31,313 bases of DNA, taken from positions 1 to 31,313 of the forward strand of contig DATGMP010000143.1 of NCBI GenBank assembly GCA_035293565.1, read 5' to 3'. Source of the DNA: DATGMP01 sp035293565 (GTDB lineage Bacteria > Pseudomonadota > Alphaproteobacteria > BOG-932 > Roseiterribacteraceae). Position numbers and translations under genes: made by a program. The number at the start of each line of letters is the position of its first letter. The first letter of the stretch is position 1. The notes below the pieces were generated by a model. The model was not told where the DNA came from and searched no databases. It saw only the letters and a program-made list of their open reading frames with translations. Of this stretch, positions 16,881 through 23,594 are shown in pieces.

Positions 16881-17932
16881 CAATCGGGAAGGGACGGGCT
16901 GCAGAGATTGGCCAACTCCTCGCCGGCCAAATATCGCGCCATGTTCTCGCGAAAAAACTGCCAGACATTCTGGAAATATTTCTCGACCGAGGCCGAGCAA
17001 TGCGGCGATATCGCGAGGTTGGGCGCCGTCCACAGCGGATCGCCCTTCGGCAGCGGCTCCGTCGCCGCGACATCGATCGAAGCGGCAGAAAGGTGGCTCG
17101 ACTTCAGCGCGTCGATCAGCGCGGCCTCATCGACCGTCGAGCCGCGCCCCACATTGCAGAAATAAGCGCCCTTCTTCATCGCGCCGAAGAGGTCGCGGTT
17201 GAACATCCGATAGGTCTCGGGGGTTTCGGGCGCGCACAGCACGACGGCATCGCTTTCGGCCAGCAATTCCTTGAGTTCCGTAGGCTGATAGAAGCGCTCG
17301 ACTGCCGAGTGCTTGGCGTCGGGCGTCCGTCGATTGGCAAGGACCCGCATGCCAAGCGCCTTGGCGCGCACGGCGACCGCCGCGCCGATCGCGCCGAAGC
17401 CGACGATGCCGATTGTGCTGCCGGCCAGATTGCGGCCATAGGTCGGCCTCCAGTCCTGCGTCTGCTGCAGCTTGTCGAGCGCGGGAAACAGCTTCCATGC
17501 GGCAAGAATGCGCGCAATCACGAATTCGGCGATGGGCGCGGACGCGATCCCGGCGGCCGAAGTCAGTTTGGCGCCGATCTTCTCCAGCCCGGCCGATTGC
17601 AGCTGCGCGACGCCCGCGCCGCAGGCCTGGGCCCATTTGAGGCGCGGCGCCACCTTGTCGATGTCGAACGGAATGTCGAGCGACAGCACGATTTCAGCCT
17701 TGGCGAACGCGGCCGCCTGCGCGGTGGTCAGCGCGGGCGCAATCTTGCGCGCCTCGTCGAATGGCGGCTTGCCGCGCAAAGTACGCAGAGATTGGGGTTC
17801 GACATATTCCTCGAAGGTGACGCGAATACGGTCGTCCATAGCCCGCATCAGCGCGGCGTCCCGTTCGACCTCGGCAAGAGGGCGGGTTTCCCAGGACATC
17901 GGATAGGCAATCAGAATCTCGATCGGCTCCAC
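16880..17932 (-). CDS. D-isomer-specific 2-hydroxyacid dehydrogenase
   Basis: NAD(P)-dependent interconversion of a 2-hydroxyacid and a 2-oxoacid in the cytosol. The 350-residue protein has the split two-domain fold of this family. The Rossmann motif GIVGFGAIG (175-183) is followed by NRRTPD, in which arginines after the second strand may favour NADPH. The catalytic triad positions are visible: Arg263 in NVGRGSTVDE, Glu292 in ATEPLP and His311 in SPHCS. It starts with GTG at 17932 behind GAGGGGAAG. It lies 18 bp after the cupin gene and overlaps the ligase start by one base. In context it could supply or consume the 2-oxoacid used by the ferredoxin oxidoreductase; glyoxylate/hydroxypyruvate reductase-like activity is an alternative. 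Confidence 0.92.
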   Translation of the reverse strand: MEPIEILIAYPMSWETRPLAEVERDAALMRAMDDRIRVTFEEYVEPQSLRTLRGKPPFDEARKIAPALTTAQAAAFAKAEIVLSLDIPFDIDKVAPRLKWAQACGAGVAQLQSAGLEKIGAKLTSAAGIASAPIAEFVIARILAAWKLFPALDKLQQTQDWRPTYGRNLAGSTIGIVGFGAIGAAVAVRAKALGMRVLANRRTPDAKHSAVERFYQPTELKELLAESDAVVLCAPETPETYRMFNRDLFGAMKKGAYFCNVGRGSTVDEAALIDALKSSHLSAASIDVAATEPLPKGDPLWTAPNLAISPHCSASVEKYFQNVWQFFRENMARYLAGEELANLCSPSLPD

Positions 17933-17950
17933 GATCTTCCCCTCGTGTCG

Positions 17951-18262
17951 CTATTTTTTCAATTCGATGACGATCTCATAGAACGGCTCTTTGCCGACAT
18001 TGTAGGCGGTCTCGACGCCGCCTTTCTCGATGAAGAAGACTTTGCCCGGTTCGACCGGCGCCTCGACATACTCCTTGTAGATACTCTTGGTCGACGGATC
18101 GGGCTCGACAGCCATCCTGTCGCCGGAAATCTGGACAAGGACATGATCATAGTTATGCCTGTGAAGCTCGCCGCGCTCCCCGGGTGCGAGCCGCATCTCC
18201 CAGATTTTGACCTTGTCATTCTCGAGGAGCAGCTTGGTTGCGACCATATTGCGCTCTTCCAT
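17951..18262 (-). CDS. Small single-domain cupin protein
   Basis: A 103-residue beta-barrel protein of unknown reaction. Cupin motif 1 is seen as PGERGELHRHNYDHVLVQIS, with His residues positioned as metal ligands, and motif 2 as PGKVFFIEKGGVETAYNVG; the second motif is degenerate. The start ATG 18262 is supported by GGAGG seven nt upstream (GGAGGCGACACAATG); longer in-frame starts would lie inside the TetR gene. It is the sixth gene of the minus operon, 14 bp after the TetR gene. Small cupins in catabolic operons may be isomerases, dioxygenases or ligand-binding accessories; no choice can be made here. Confidence 0.85.
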   Translation of the reverse strand: MEERNMVATKLLLENDKVKIWEMRLAPGERGELHRHNYDHVLVQISGDRMAVEPDPSTKSIYKEYVEAPVEPGKVFFIEKGGVETAYNVGKEPFYEIVIELKK

Positions 18263-18276
18263 TGTGTCGCCTCCGG

Positions 18277-18918
18277 TTACGCGCCGATCGCGTTCACGAG
18301 GAAGCATTCGAGCTTGTCGGCGCGGCGAACGAGCTCGGCTTCCGACGGCATCGGCGATTCCCGCAGCTGCCGCTCCATCCAAGTCTTGACCAAATCATAG
18401 ATGAACACGGCGTCGCCGGCCGGGTCGACATCCGACCGAATTTGCGCGGCGGCGATCCCCTCCTTCAGCTGAGGTTCCAACAGGTCGAGGAATTGCCGCT
18501 CCGTCATCGGGACTTCTTGCGGAAACCGCTCATAGAGTCGCGCCGATGGGAACATGAACGGACGCGTCGCGGCGGCTGCCTTGGGTCGGATCGCCTGGGC
18601 CGTGAAGCCCCGAATCCAGGCGCGGATCTTGCCCATGGGGTCGGGCTGCGCCGCCATGCGCTTCGTCAGATAGGCGGTCAGTTCCCGCGCGCCCTTGTCG
18701 AGAACCGCGAGAAGCAATTCCTCCTTGGATTGAAAGTGCCGATAGAACGCCTGGTTCGACAGACCAGCGTCGGCCAGGATGTCGCCGACCCGCGGGTCGA
18801 AATTTCCTGTCCGCTCCATGACCTTGAGGCAGGACGCGATTAGCCGGTTCACCTCCTCGGTATAGGTCGCGTAACGTGAGGCGAGCGCGCGCTCCACCGA
18901 ACGTTGGGCAATGCTCAT
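18277..18918 (-). CDS. TetR-family transcriptional regulator
   Basis: A 213-residue DNA-binding regulator encoded inside the operon it probably controls. The N-terminal helix-turn-helix is clear: FDPRVGDILADAGLSNQAFY then RHFQSKEELLLAVLDKG, with the usual xFYxHFxSKExL recognition-helix end. The C-terminal ligand-binding half (about 80-213) is mostly helical and unassigned. ATG 18918 overlaps the stop of the beta-subunit gene as ATGA, so it is translationally coupled; the longer frame to 19038 is not needed. A 15-bp palindrome lies just downstream of the predicted operon promoter (21631-21645) and is the obvious candidate operator, giving autoregulation. The ligand may be an acyl-CoA or the pathway substrate. 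Confidence 0.92.
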   Translation of the reverse strand: MSIAQRSVERALASRYATYTEEVNRLIASCLKVMERTGNFDPRVGDILADAGLSNQAFYRHFQSKEELLLAVLDKGARELTAYLTKRMAAQPDPMGKIRAWIRGFTAQAIRPKAAAATRPFMFPSARLYERFPQEVPMTERQFLDLLEPQLKEGIAAAQIRSDVDPAGDAVFIYDLVKTWMERQLRESPMPSEAELVRRADKLECFLVNAIGA

Positions 18919-19715
18919 GAGCCGGCCTCTACCGGTTTGCCGGCGACCTTGAATTCGCCTGTTCGGAAGACCGGCGCGATCGTCTCGTTCAGATAGCCCG
19001 GTCCTTCCGCCACCGGGATGAACCAGCCGGTGGGGCACATCGTCAGGATCTCGACAAAGGAAAATCCGTTTCCAGCAATCTGCGTCTCCAGCGCGCGCCG
19101 CAGATACCGGCGCGTCCGTTCGACGTCGCGCGCCGTCGTTACCGTACCGCGCGCGACATATGACACGCCTCCCAGAGGCGTCAGCAGATCGGTCATCGAG
19201 ATCGGGTGGCCGTGATATTTGGCGTCGCGCCCTTCCAGCGTGTTCTTGGTACGCTGGCCGAGCACGGTCGTCGCCGTCATATGGCCGCCGGTTTCGCCGA
19301 ACACGCCGTTGTTCAGCAGGATGCAGGTGATCGCCTCGCCGCGGGCCGCGCTATGCAGCACCTCTTGGAGCCCTTCATTCACCATGTCGCCGTCGCCCTG
19401 CAGAGTGAACACCAGCCGATCCGGCCGCATCCGCTTCATGCCGGTAGCGAGCGACGGAGCGCGGCCGTGCAGCGCCTGAACCATGTCGATGTCGAGCAGT
19501 GCGGTCAGCGCGGTGTAGCAGCCGATACCGACAGCAGCCAACGTCCTGTCGGCCCAGCCGATCTCCTCGATGACTTCCAACAAGCTGCGCAGCGCGATCG
19601 GTTCGCCGCAGCCGGGGCAGAGATCATGATCTCCGTCCAGCAGCAGCGCCGGCCTTTGCGCGCGCCATTCCTTTGCCGGCACGTCGGGCGGACGCTTGGT
19701 TTCGATCAGAGTCAT
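18915..19715 (-). CDS. 2-oxoacid:ferredoxin oxidoreductase, beta (TPP-binding) subunit
   Basis: Thiamine-diphosphate subunit of a complex that decarboxylates a 2-oxoacid to acyl-CoA and reduces ferredoxin, or the reverse. The 266-residue protein carries DLCPGCGEP near the N-terminus, the conserved CPGCG of KOR/VOR beta subunits, and the TPP motif QGDGDMVNEG (about 106-115) ending with LLNN at 133-136. GIGCYTALTALLDID and ALHGRAPSLATGMK match the family region before the TPP site. Start ATG 19715 overlaps the alpha stop as ATGA and the stop overlaps the TetR start, so expression is coupled. Substrate (2-oxoglutarate, branched-chain, aryl-pyruvate or other) is not resolved. Confidence 0.93.
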   Translation of the reverse strand: MTLIETKRPPDVPAKEWRAQRPALLLDGDHDLCPGCGEPIALRSLLEVIEEIGWADRTLAAVGIGCYTALTALLDIDMVQALHGRAPSLATGMKRMRPDRLVFTLQGDGDMVNEGLQEVLHSAARGEAITCILLNNGVFGETGGHMTATTVLGQRTKNTLEGRDAKYHGHPISMTDLLTPLGGVSYVARGTVTTARDVERTRRYLRRALETQIAGNGFSFVEILTMCPTGWFIPVAEGPGYLNETIAPVFRTGEFKVAGKPVEAGS

Positions 19716-20800
19716 GGCGCGGAACCTCCGCCAGTTGCGCGGGCATAGTTTTCTTCCAGAATGGTCCGAATAACCTCCGTGTTGAGCAGCGGCCCCACGC
19801 CGAACCCGGACTCGTCCGACGAGATGCCGCCCAGCGAAACGATCGGTGCGCCGCCGAGGACGGACAGGCGCACATCATCGATCATCTGCCCGCCATTTAA
19901 TTCGAAAACGCCGATTTCGCGCGCCGCGCCCGCGCAGTCGCGGTAGATCTGCGCCGGGAACGGCCACAGCGTCACCGGGCGGACATAACCGATGCGCCGG
20001 CCGTCGTCCCGCATGTCGCGCACGACGTGGCGCACGAACTTGGCGGTCGTGCCGAAGGCGGTCACGACGTAATCGGCATCGGCGAGGAACTCGGCTTCGT
20101 AACGTGTTTCCTGTTCGCGGATGCGTTCGTACTTCGCCTGCAGCCTTTTCCAGAATTGCTCCGGCGCGATGCCTTTGGCCCCCTTGCTCATCCCGATCGA
20201 ATTGACGTTGCGCGACCGGCCGGTGCCGTTGAGCGATCCGTCCAGCGCCCAGTCTTTCGCCGGCAGCGCATCATGGGCAATCGGCTCCAGCTCCACCGCC
20301 TCCGCGGTATGGGCCAGCAGATAGTCGCCATAGATCTGCACGGGATTGCGCCACCGATCGGCAAGATGAAACGCAAGCTGAACGTGCTCGATCGCCTCAT
20401 GGATATCGATCGGGCAGAGTACGATATGGAAATAGTCGCCGTGCCCGCCCCCGCGGGTCGACTGATAATAGTCGGATTGGCCGCGCGCCATGTTGAACAC
20501 GACGAGCGGTAGTTCCGCCCGCGTGATCTCGGAGAAGGATTCCTGCATCAGCGACAGGCCCTGTCCGACCGATCCGGTCGCAGCCCGCGCGCCGGTTGCC
20601 AGCGCGCCCCAAGTCATGCCGACGGCCTCGAGCTCGCTTTCGGCATTGATGCAGACACCGCCCGCGGCGGGCATCTTGCTGGCCATATGGTCCAGCACCT
20701 CGGTGAATGGGGTCATCGGATAACCCGCGAAGAACCGACATCCCGCGAGGATCGCCGCATCGACGATGGCCTCGCTTCCTTCGACGAAACGCCGCGTCAT
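19712..20800 (-). CDS. 2-oxoacid:ferredoxin oxidoreductase, alpha subunit
   Basis: Pairs with the beta subunit to form the TPP active site. The 362-residue protein (ATG 20800) begins MTRRFVEGSEAIVDAAILAG then CRFFAGYPMTPFTEVLDHM, the usual pyrimidine-binding domain start (cf. GNxAxAxGAxxAGxxFxxGYPITPSSEI). It continues with INAESELEAVGMTWGAL, where the glutamate is the TPP-activating type, and GSVGQGLSLMQESFSE. The sequence ARGQSDYYQSTRGGGHGDY departs from the GPSTGxPTxxxQxD of pyruvate and 2-oxoglutarate enzymes and suggests a VOR-like or uncharacterised branch. A C-terminal transketolase-type domain (YVVTAFGTTAKFVRHVV, VRPVTLWPFP) follows. It overlaps its neighbours at both ends by ATGA. 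Confidence 0.92.
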   Translation of the reverse strand: MTRRFVEGSEAIVDAAILAGCRFFAGYPMTPFTEVLDHMASKMPAAGGVCINAESELEAVGMTWGALATGARAATGSVGQGLSLMQESFSEITRAELPLVVFNMARGQSDYYQSTRGGGHGDYFHIVLCPIDIHEAIEHVQLAFHLADRWRNPVQIYGDYLLAHTAEAVELEPIAHDALPAKDWALDGSLNGTGRSRNVNSIGMSKGAKGIAPEQFWKRLQAKYERIREQETRYEAEFLADADYVVTAFGTTAKFVRHVVRDMRDDGRRIGYVRPVTLWPFPAQIYRDCAGAAREIGVFELNGGQMIDDVRLSVLGGAPIVSLGGISSDESGFGVGPLLNTEVIRTILEENYARATGGGSAP

Positions 20801-21048
20801 GTGATCACCTCGATTTGCAGCGGCTGGTCGTATTGATAGATCGTGAAGCAGGAGTCGGGGCAGACATAGTAGCAGGCTCCGCAACCGGTGCAGCCGGCAG
20901 ACAGCTCCGGATAACGTTCGCCGCGATCGTTCCGGGCCGTGGACATCGCCAGCACTTTGGGCGGGCAGGCGGGGATGCAGAGCTCGCAACCCTTGCAGCG
21001 CTCGACATCGATCATCACCGTGCCGCGCGTCGTGACGAAGCGGCTCAT
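20797..21048 (-). CDS. 2-oxoacid oxidoreductase ferredoxin (delta) subunit, 2[4Fe-4S]
   Basis: Electron-transfer subunit of 83 residues. Two complete cluster motifs are visible, CKGCELCIPACPP and CTGCGACYYVCPD (each CxxCxxCxxxCP), with GERYPEL between them. The first cysteines follow MIDVERC, the usual position in KOR/VOR delta subunits. ATG 21048 overlaps the gamma stop, and the stop overlaps the alpha start, both as ATGA. A separate small delta subunit and separate gamma subunit indicate the archaeal-style four-subunit architecture rather than the fused PFOR or the two-subunit KorAB seen in many aerobes. Confidence 0.95.
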   Translation of the reverse strand: MSRFVTTRGTVMIDVERCKGCELCIPACPPKVLAMSTARNDRGERYPELSAGCTGCGACYYVCPDSCFTIYQYDQPLQIEVIT

Positions 21049-21620
21049 GCGACCTCCGCCAAATTCCAGGCCGGGTGGCGCATCGGCAGATGCGCGTAGC
21101 CGGCGCGCAGCGCGGCGACGTTCACATCCAGAAGCTTGCGGCGATAGGTCGGCAGCGATTGATCCATCGCGGCGCACAGGGATTCGATCTCGACGGCGCC
21201 GGTCAGGCCGGCATAGGCGCCGATCATCACCATCGCGGCGGCGAGCGGCGAGCCCTGAGCCGTCGCGATCTCGACCGCCGGCACGCCGTGCGCCTGGTAC
21301 CGCGAAAGATCGATCGCCGGATCGAAGATCGGCGTGTTGACCAGCAGGATGGCGCCGGGCCGCAGCCGGATGCGGGAGCCCTCCCAGAAACGGTGATGCA
21401 TGGCGAGACCGGACCAGGCGCTGGCGATGATCGGCGGAGAGCTGATCGGACGGTCGGCAAAGACAAGCGACGCATCGGTATTGCCGCCGCGCATCGTGCC
21501 GCCGTAGGTGCCGAGCGACATCACATAGCGGCCCTCCAGCGTCAGCGCACGCGCCAGCACCTGCGTCGCCAGCTGAACTCCCTGCCCGCCGATCCCAGTG
21601 ACGAGCAACTCACGTTCCAC
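21045..21620 (-). CDS. 2-oxoacid:ferredoxin oxidoreductase, gamma subunit
   Basis: Binds the CoA-side of the complex in the POR/KOR family. From GTG 21620 the product has 191 residues starting MERELLVTGIGGQGVQLATQ, the hallmark GxGGQGxxxAxxxLA of the gamma domain, followed by SLGTYGGTMRGGNTDASLVF (cf. YGxExRGG). GTG 21620 is preferred because GGAGG sits five nt upstream (GGAGGCGGACGTG); an in-frame TTG at 21647 has no such site and would fall on the palindrome. It is the first gene of the operon, about 28 nt downstream of the predicted transcription start. Catalysis itself lies in alpha and beta. Confidence 0.92.
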   Translation of the reverse strand: MERELLVTGIGGQGVQLATQVLARALTLEGRYVMSLGTYGGTMRGGNTDASLVFADRPISSPPIIASAWSGLAMHHRFWEGSRIRLRPGAILLVNTPIFDPAIDLSRYQAHGVPAVEIATAQGSPLAAAMVMIGAYAGLTGAVEIESLCAAMDQSLPTYRRKLLDVNVAALRAGYAHLPMRHPAWNLAEVA

Positions 21621-21630
21621 GTCCGCCTCC

Positions 21631-21683
21631 GAGAATATTATTCTCAATTATGGGATTATCGTTCCGTCCCGATCAAAAATCAA
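21631..21683 (-). promoter_or_regulatory. Promoter and 15-bp palindromic operator of the oxidoreductase operon
   Basis: On the minus strand TTGATT (21683-21678) and GATAAT (21660-21655) are separated by exactly 17 nt, matching 4/6 and 5/6 of the sigma70 consensus, with transcription expected to start near 21648. Immediately downstream lies GAGAATATTATTCTC (21631-21645), a perfect palindrome around one central base, between the predicted start and the GGAGG ribosome site. A repressor bound there would block initiation or early elongation. The TetR encoded five genes in is the natural candidate. The -35 box also overlaps the T-rich tail of the upstream operon's terminator. Confidence 0.7.
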
Positions 21684-21703
21684 GGGCCCCCGCAAGGGGG
21701 CCC
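21675..21703 (-). terminator. Rho-independent terminator of the sphingolipid/inositol operon
   Basis: GGGCCCCC (21684-21691), a GCAA loop (21692-21695) and GGGGGCCC (21696-21703) form an 8-bp all-GC stem with a stable GNRA-type loop. Read on the minus strand it is followed by TTGATTTTTG, a T-rich tract. It lies 30 nt beyond the stop of the inositol-phosphate synthase fusion gene, so it ends that operon and insulates the next one. Confidence 0.88.
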
Positions 21704-21732
21704 GCGCAAGCGTCAGATGATTGGGGTTCTTG

Positions 21733-23568
21733 CTAGAGCCGTCCGTCTTCCAGCAGCTGCTCGGCTTTCTTGAAAGCGACGGGATCGTCGACATCGACCC
21801 ATAGGCGACCCTGAATGTCGAAGGCGCGCGCCTTGCCCCAGCCGGCCAGCACGTTCATCGCGCCGGAGATGCTGTCGTCGCCCTTGGCCTGGCTGACCTC
21901 AAGCGCATCGAACATGATCGGGCCGCACAGGAACATGCCGGTGTCGATCGCATTGAAGTCGCGGATCACCTTGCCGATGCGCTCGATTTTCCCGTCGGTG
22001 CATTTGACCCGGGTGACGTCGTCGAGGTCGTTGAGCTGGCTGTCGATATTGTAGTCGACGCCCAGCGTGACCGTATTTGGCTCCGAAGGCCGGGCGATCA
22101 GATCGCGCACGATTTCCGGATCCACCAGGTGATCGCACATGGTCAGCAGGAACGGGCCATCGACATAGGGCTTCGCCTTCAGCACCGAGGTCCCGTTGGC
22201 ACGATCCCAGTCCTCGTTGACGATATGGGTGATCGGTATGCCCTCGCGCGCCGAGAACACATCCAGCTCCCGGCGCAGTTTTTCGCCGCGATAGCCGCTG
22301 ACGACGAAGAAATGATCGACGCCGGCGCGCCGCGCGCGGTCTATGACGCGCTCGATCAACGGGATGCCCTTGATGTGAATTAGCGGCTTGCTTTCGCCTT
22401 TCTCGCGAAGACGCGTCCCCTGGCCGGCGGCCACAATCACGCATTGCATGCGCCTGGACGCGGCGGTGTGCCGTCGAATGAATGTCTCGGTCTTTTCGTA
22501 AGCTTCATCGTCCGTGAATTGCTTCGGCGGATGCTTGCAGAAATAAGCGCTCGGCCCTTCCAATATGCCGCCGACGCCGTTCATCAGGGCAAGCTTGCAG
22601 CAGCGGATCATGTCGATCACGACGCCGGCCGAATTGGGCGAATCCTCGACCGAAAGCCGGAGCTCCAGCTCCATGGGCACATCGCCGAACAGATGGCCCT
22701 CGATGCGCAAGAAGCAGATCTTGTTGTCGTTTTGCCACGGCACGTAGTCGCTGGGCCCGATATGGATGTTCGTATCTTCGATCCGCTTCTTGGCGACCGA
22801 TTGGACGGCCTCCGTCTTCGACGTCTTCTTGGAAGCCAGCCGGTGCTGGTTCTTCATGTTCAGGAAGTCGGTATTGCCGCCGGTATTCAGCTGATAGGTG
22901 CGCAACAGCTTCACGCCGCGCTTGGCAAAAAGATCGGTCAGGATCCGATGGGTGATCGTGGCGCCGAGCTGGGATTTGATGTCGTCGCCGATGATCGGAA
23001 TGTTGCGTTGGCGGAAACGCTCGGCGAAGGCCGGGTCGCTGGCGATGAAGACCGGCATATTGTTGACGAAGGCGATCTCGGCCTCGAGCGCGCACTCGGC
23101 GTAAAAACGCGCCGCCTGTTCGGATCCGACCGGGACGTAGTTCAGCAGGACTTCCGCGCCGCTCTGCTTCAGCGCGCGCACGACCTCGTCTTTCGTCAGC
23201 TCCCGCGCCTCGGAACGGATGAAGGTCCGGTCGTCGGCATAGTCCGCCATGTGCTCGGAAATCCCGTCCAGGACAGGCCCCATCTGCACCGTCACGCCGC
23301 TGTCGGGGATCTCCTTTTGAAAGATCGTCGTGCAGTTGGGCAGCGCGAAGATGGCGCGATGGACGTCGGTTCCGACCTTGCGGGCATCGACGTCGAAGGC
23401 GGCCACCACCTCGATATCGCACGGCCGGTAGCCGCCGATTTCCGTATGCATCAGTCCGGTGACGCCGCCGGCGCAACGCTCCGGCGTGTAGTAGTGAATA
23501 CCCTGGATCAATGCGCTCGCGCAGTTGCCGACGCCGGCGATTGCAATGCGGATTTTGCCTTTAGCCAT
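21733..23568 (-). CDS. ino1: Fusion: myo-inositol-1-phosphate synthase + inositol-1-phosphate cytidylyltransferase-like domain
   Basis: A 611-residue two-domain enzyme. Residues 1-365 are a short bacterial/archaeal-type inositol-3-phosphate synthase that would cyclise glucose 6-phosphate with NAD: AIAGVGNCASALIQG (9-23), LLNYVPVGSEQAARFY, GDDIKSQLGATITHR (194-208), LNTGGNTDFLNM (227-238). Residues 374-611 are a MobA/GT-A-like nucleotidyltransferase: VIVAAGQGTRLREKGESKPL (377-396), NGTSVLKAKPYVDGPFLLTM then CDH (458-480), DVTRVKCTDGKIERIGK, FNAIDTGMFLC and LWVDVDDP. This order closely resembles the CTP:inositol-1-phosphate cytidylyltransferase domain of archaeal DIPP synthase. Product of the two steps would be CDP-inositol. 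An internal ATG (22449) has no ribosome site, so the fusion looks real. It is the last gene of the sphingolipid operon, 26 bp after the acyltransferase. Confidence 0.9.
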   Translation of the reverse strand: MAKGKIRIAIAGVGNCASALIQGIHYYTPERCAGGVTGLMHTEIGGYRPCDIEVVAAFDVDARKVGTDVHRAIFALPNCTTIFQKEIPDSGVTVQMGPVLDGISEHMADYADDRTFIRSEARELTKDEVVRALKQSGAEVLLNYVPVGSEQAARFYAECALEAEIAFVNNMPVFIASDPAFAERFRQRNIPIIGDDIKSQLGATITHRILTDLFAKRGVKLLRTYQLNTGGNTDFLNMKNQHRLASKKTSKTEAVQSVAKKRIEDTNIHIGPSDYVPWQNDNKICFLRIEGHLFGDVPMELELRLSVEDSPNSAGVVIDMIRCCKLALMNGVGGILEGPSAYFCKHPPKQFTDDEAYEKTETFIRRHTAASRRMQCVIVAAGQGTRLREKGESKPLIHIKGIPLIERVIDRARRAGVDHFFVVSGYRGEKLRRELDVFSAREGIPITHIVNEDWDRANGTSVLKAKPYVDGPFLLTMCDHLVDPEIVRDLIARPSEPNTVTLGVDYNIDSQLNDLDDVTRVKCTDGKIERIGKVIRDFNAIDTGMFLCGPIMFDALEVSQAKGDDSISGAMNVLAGWGKARAFDIQGRLWVDVDDPVAFKKAEQLLEDGRL

Positions 23569-23594
23569 CTTCTCTGGTCCCGTTCACGTTCCGA

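Noticed and set aside
15405..17033. Longer 542-residue version of the AMP-forming ligase
   Set aside because: The extra 51 residues overlap the dehydrogenase gene and are not ANL-like; the TGATG overlap at 16880 gives the natural start.
17000..18400. 466-codon plus-strand frame
   Set aside because: Antisense to the dehydrogenase, cupin and TetR genes and arginine-rich; no family resemblance.
22449..22449. Internal ATG that could start a separate cytidylyltransferase
   Set aside because: No ribosome site upstream and the reading frame is continuous with the inositol-phosphate synthase domain, so a fusion is the better reading.
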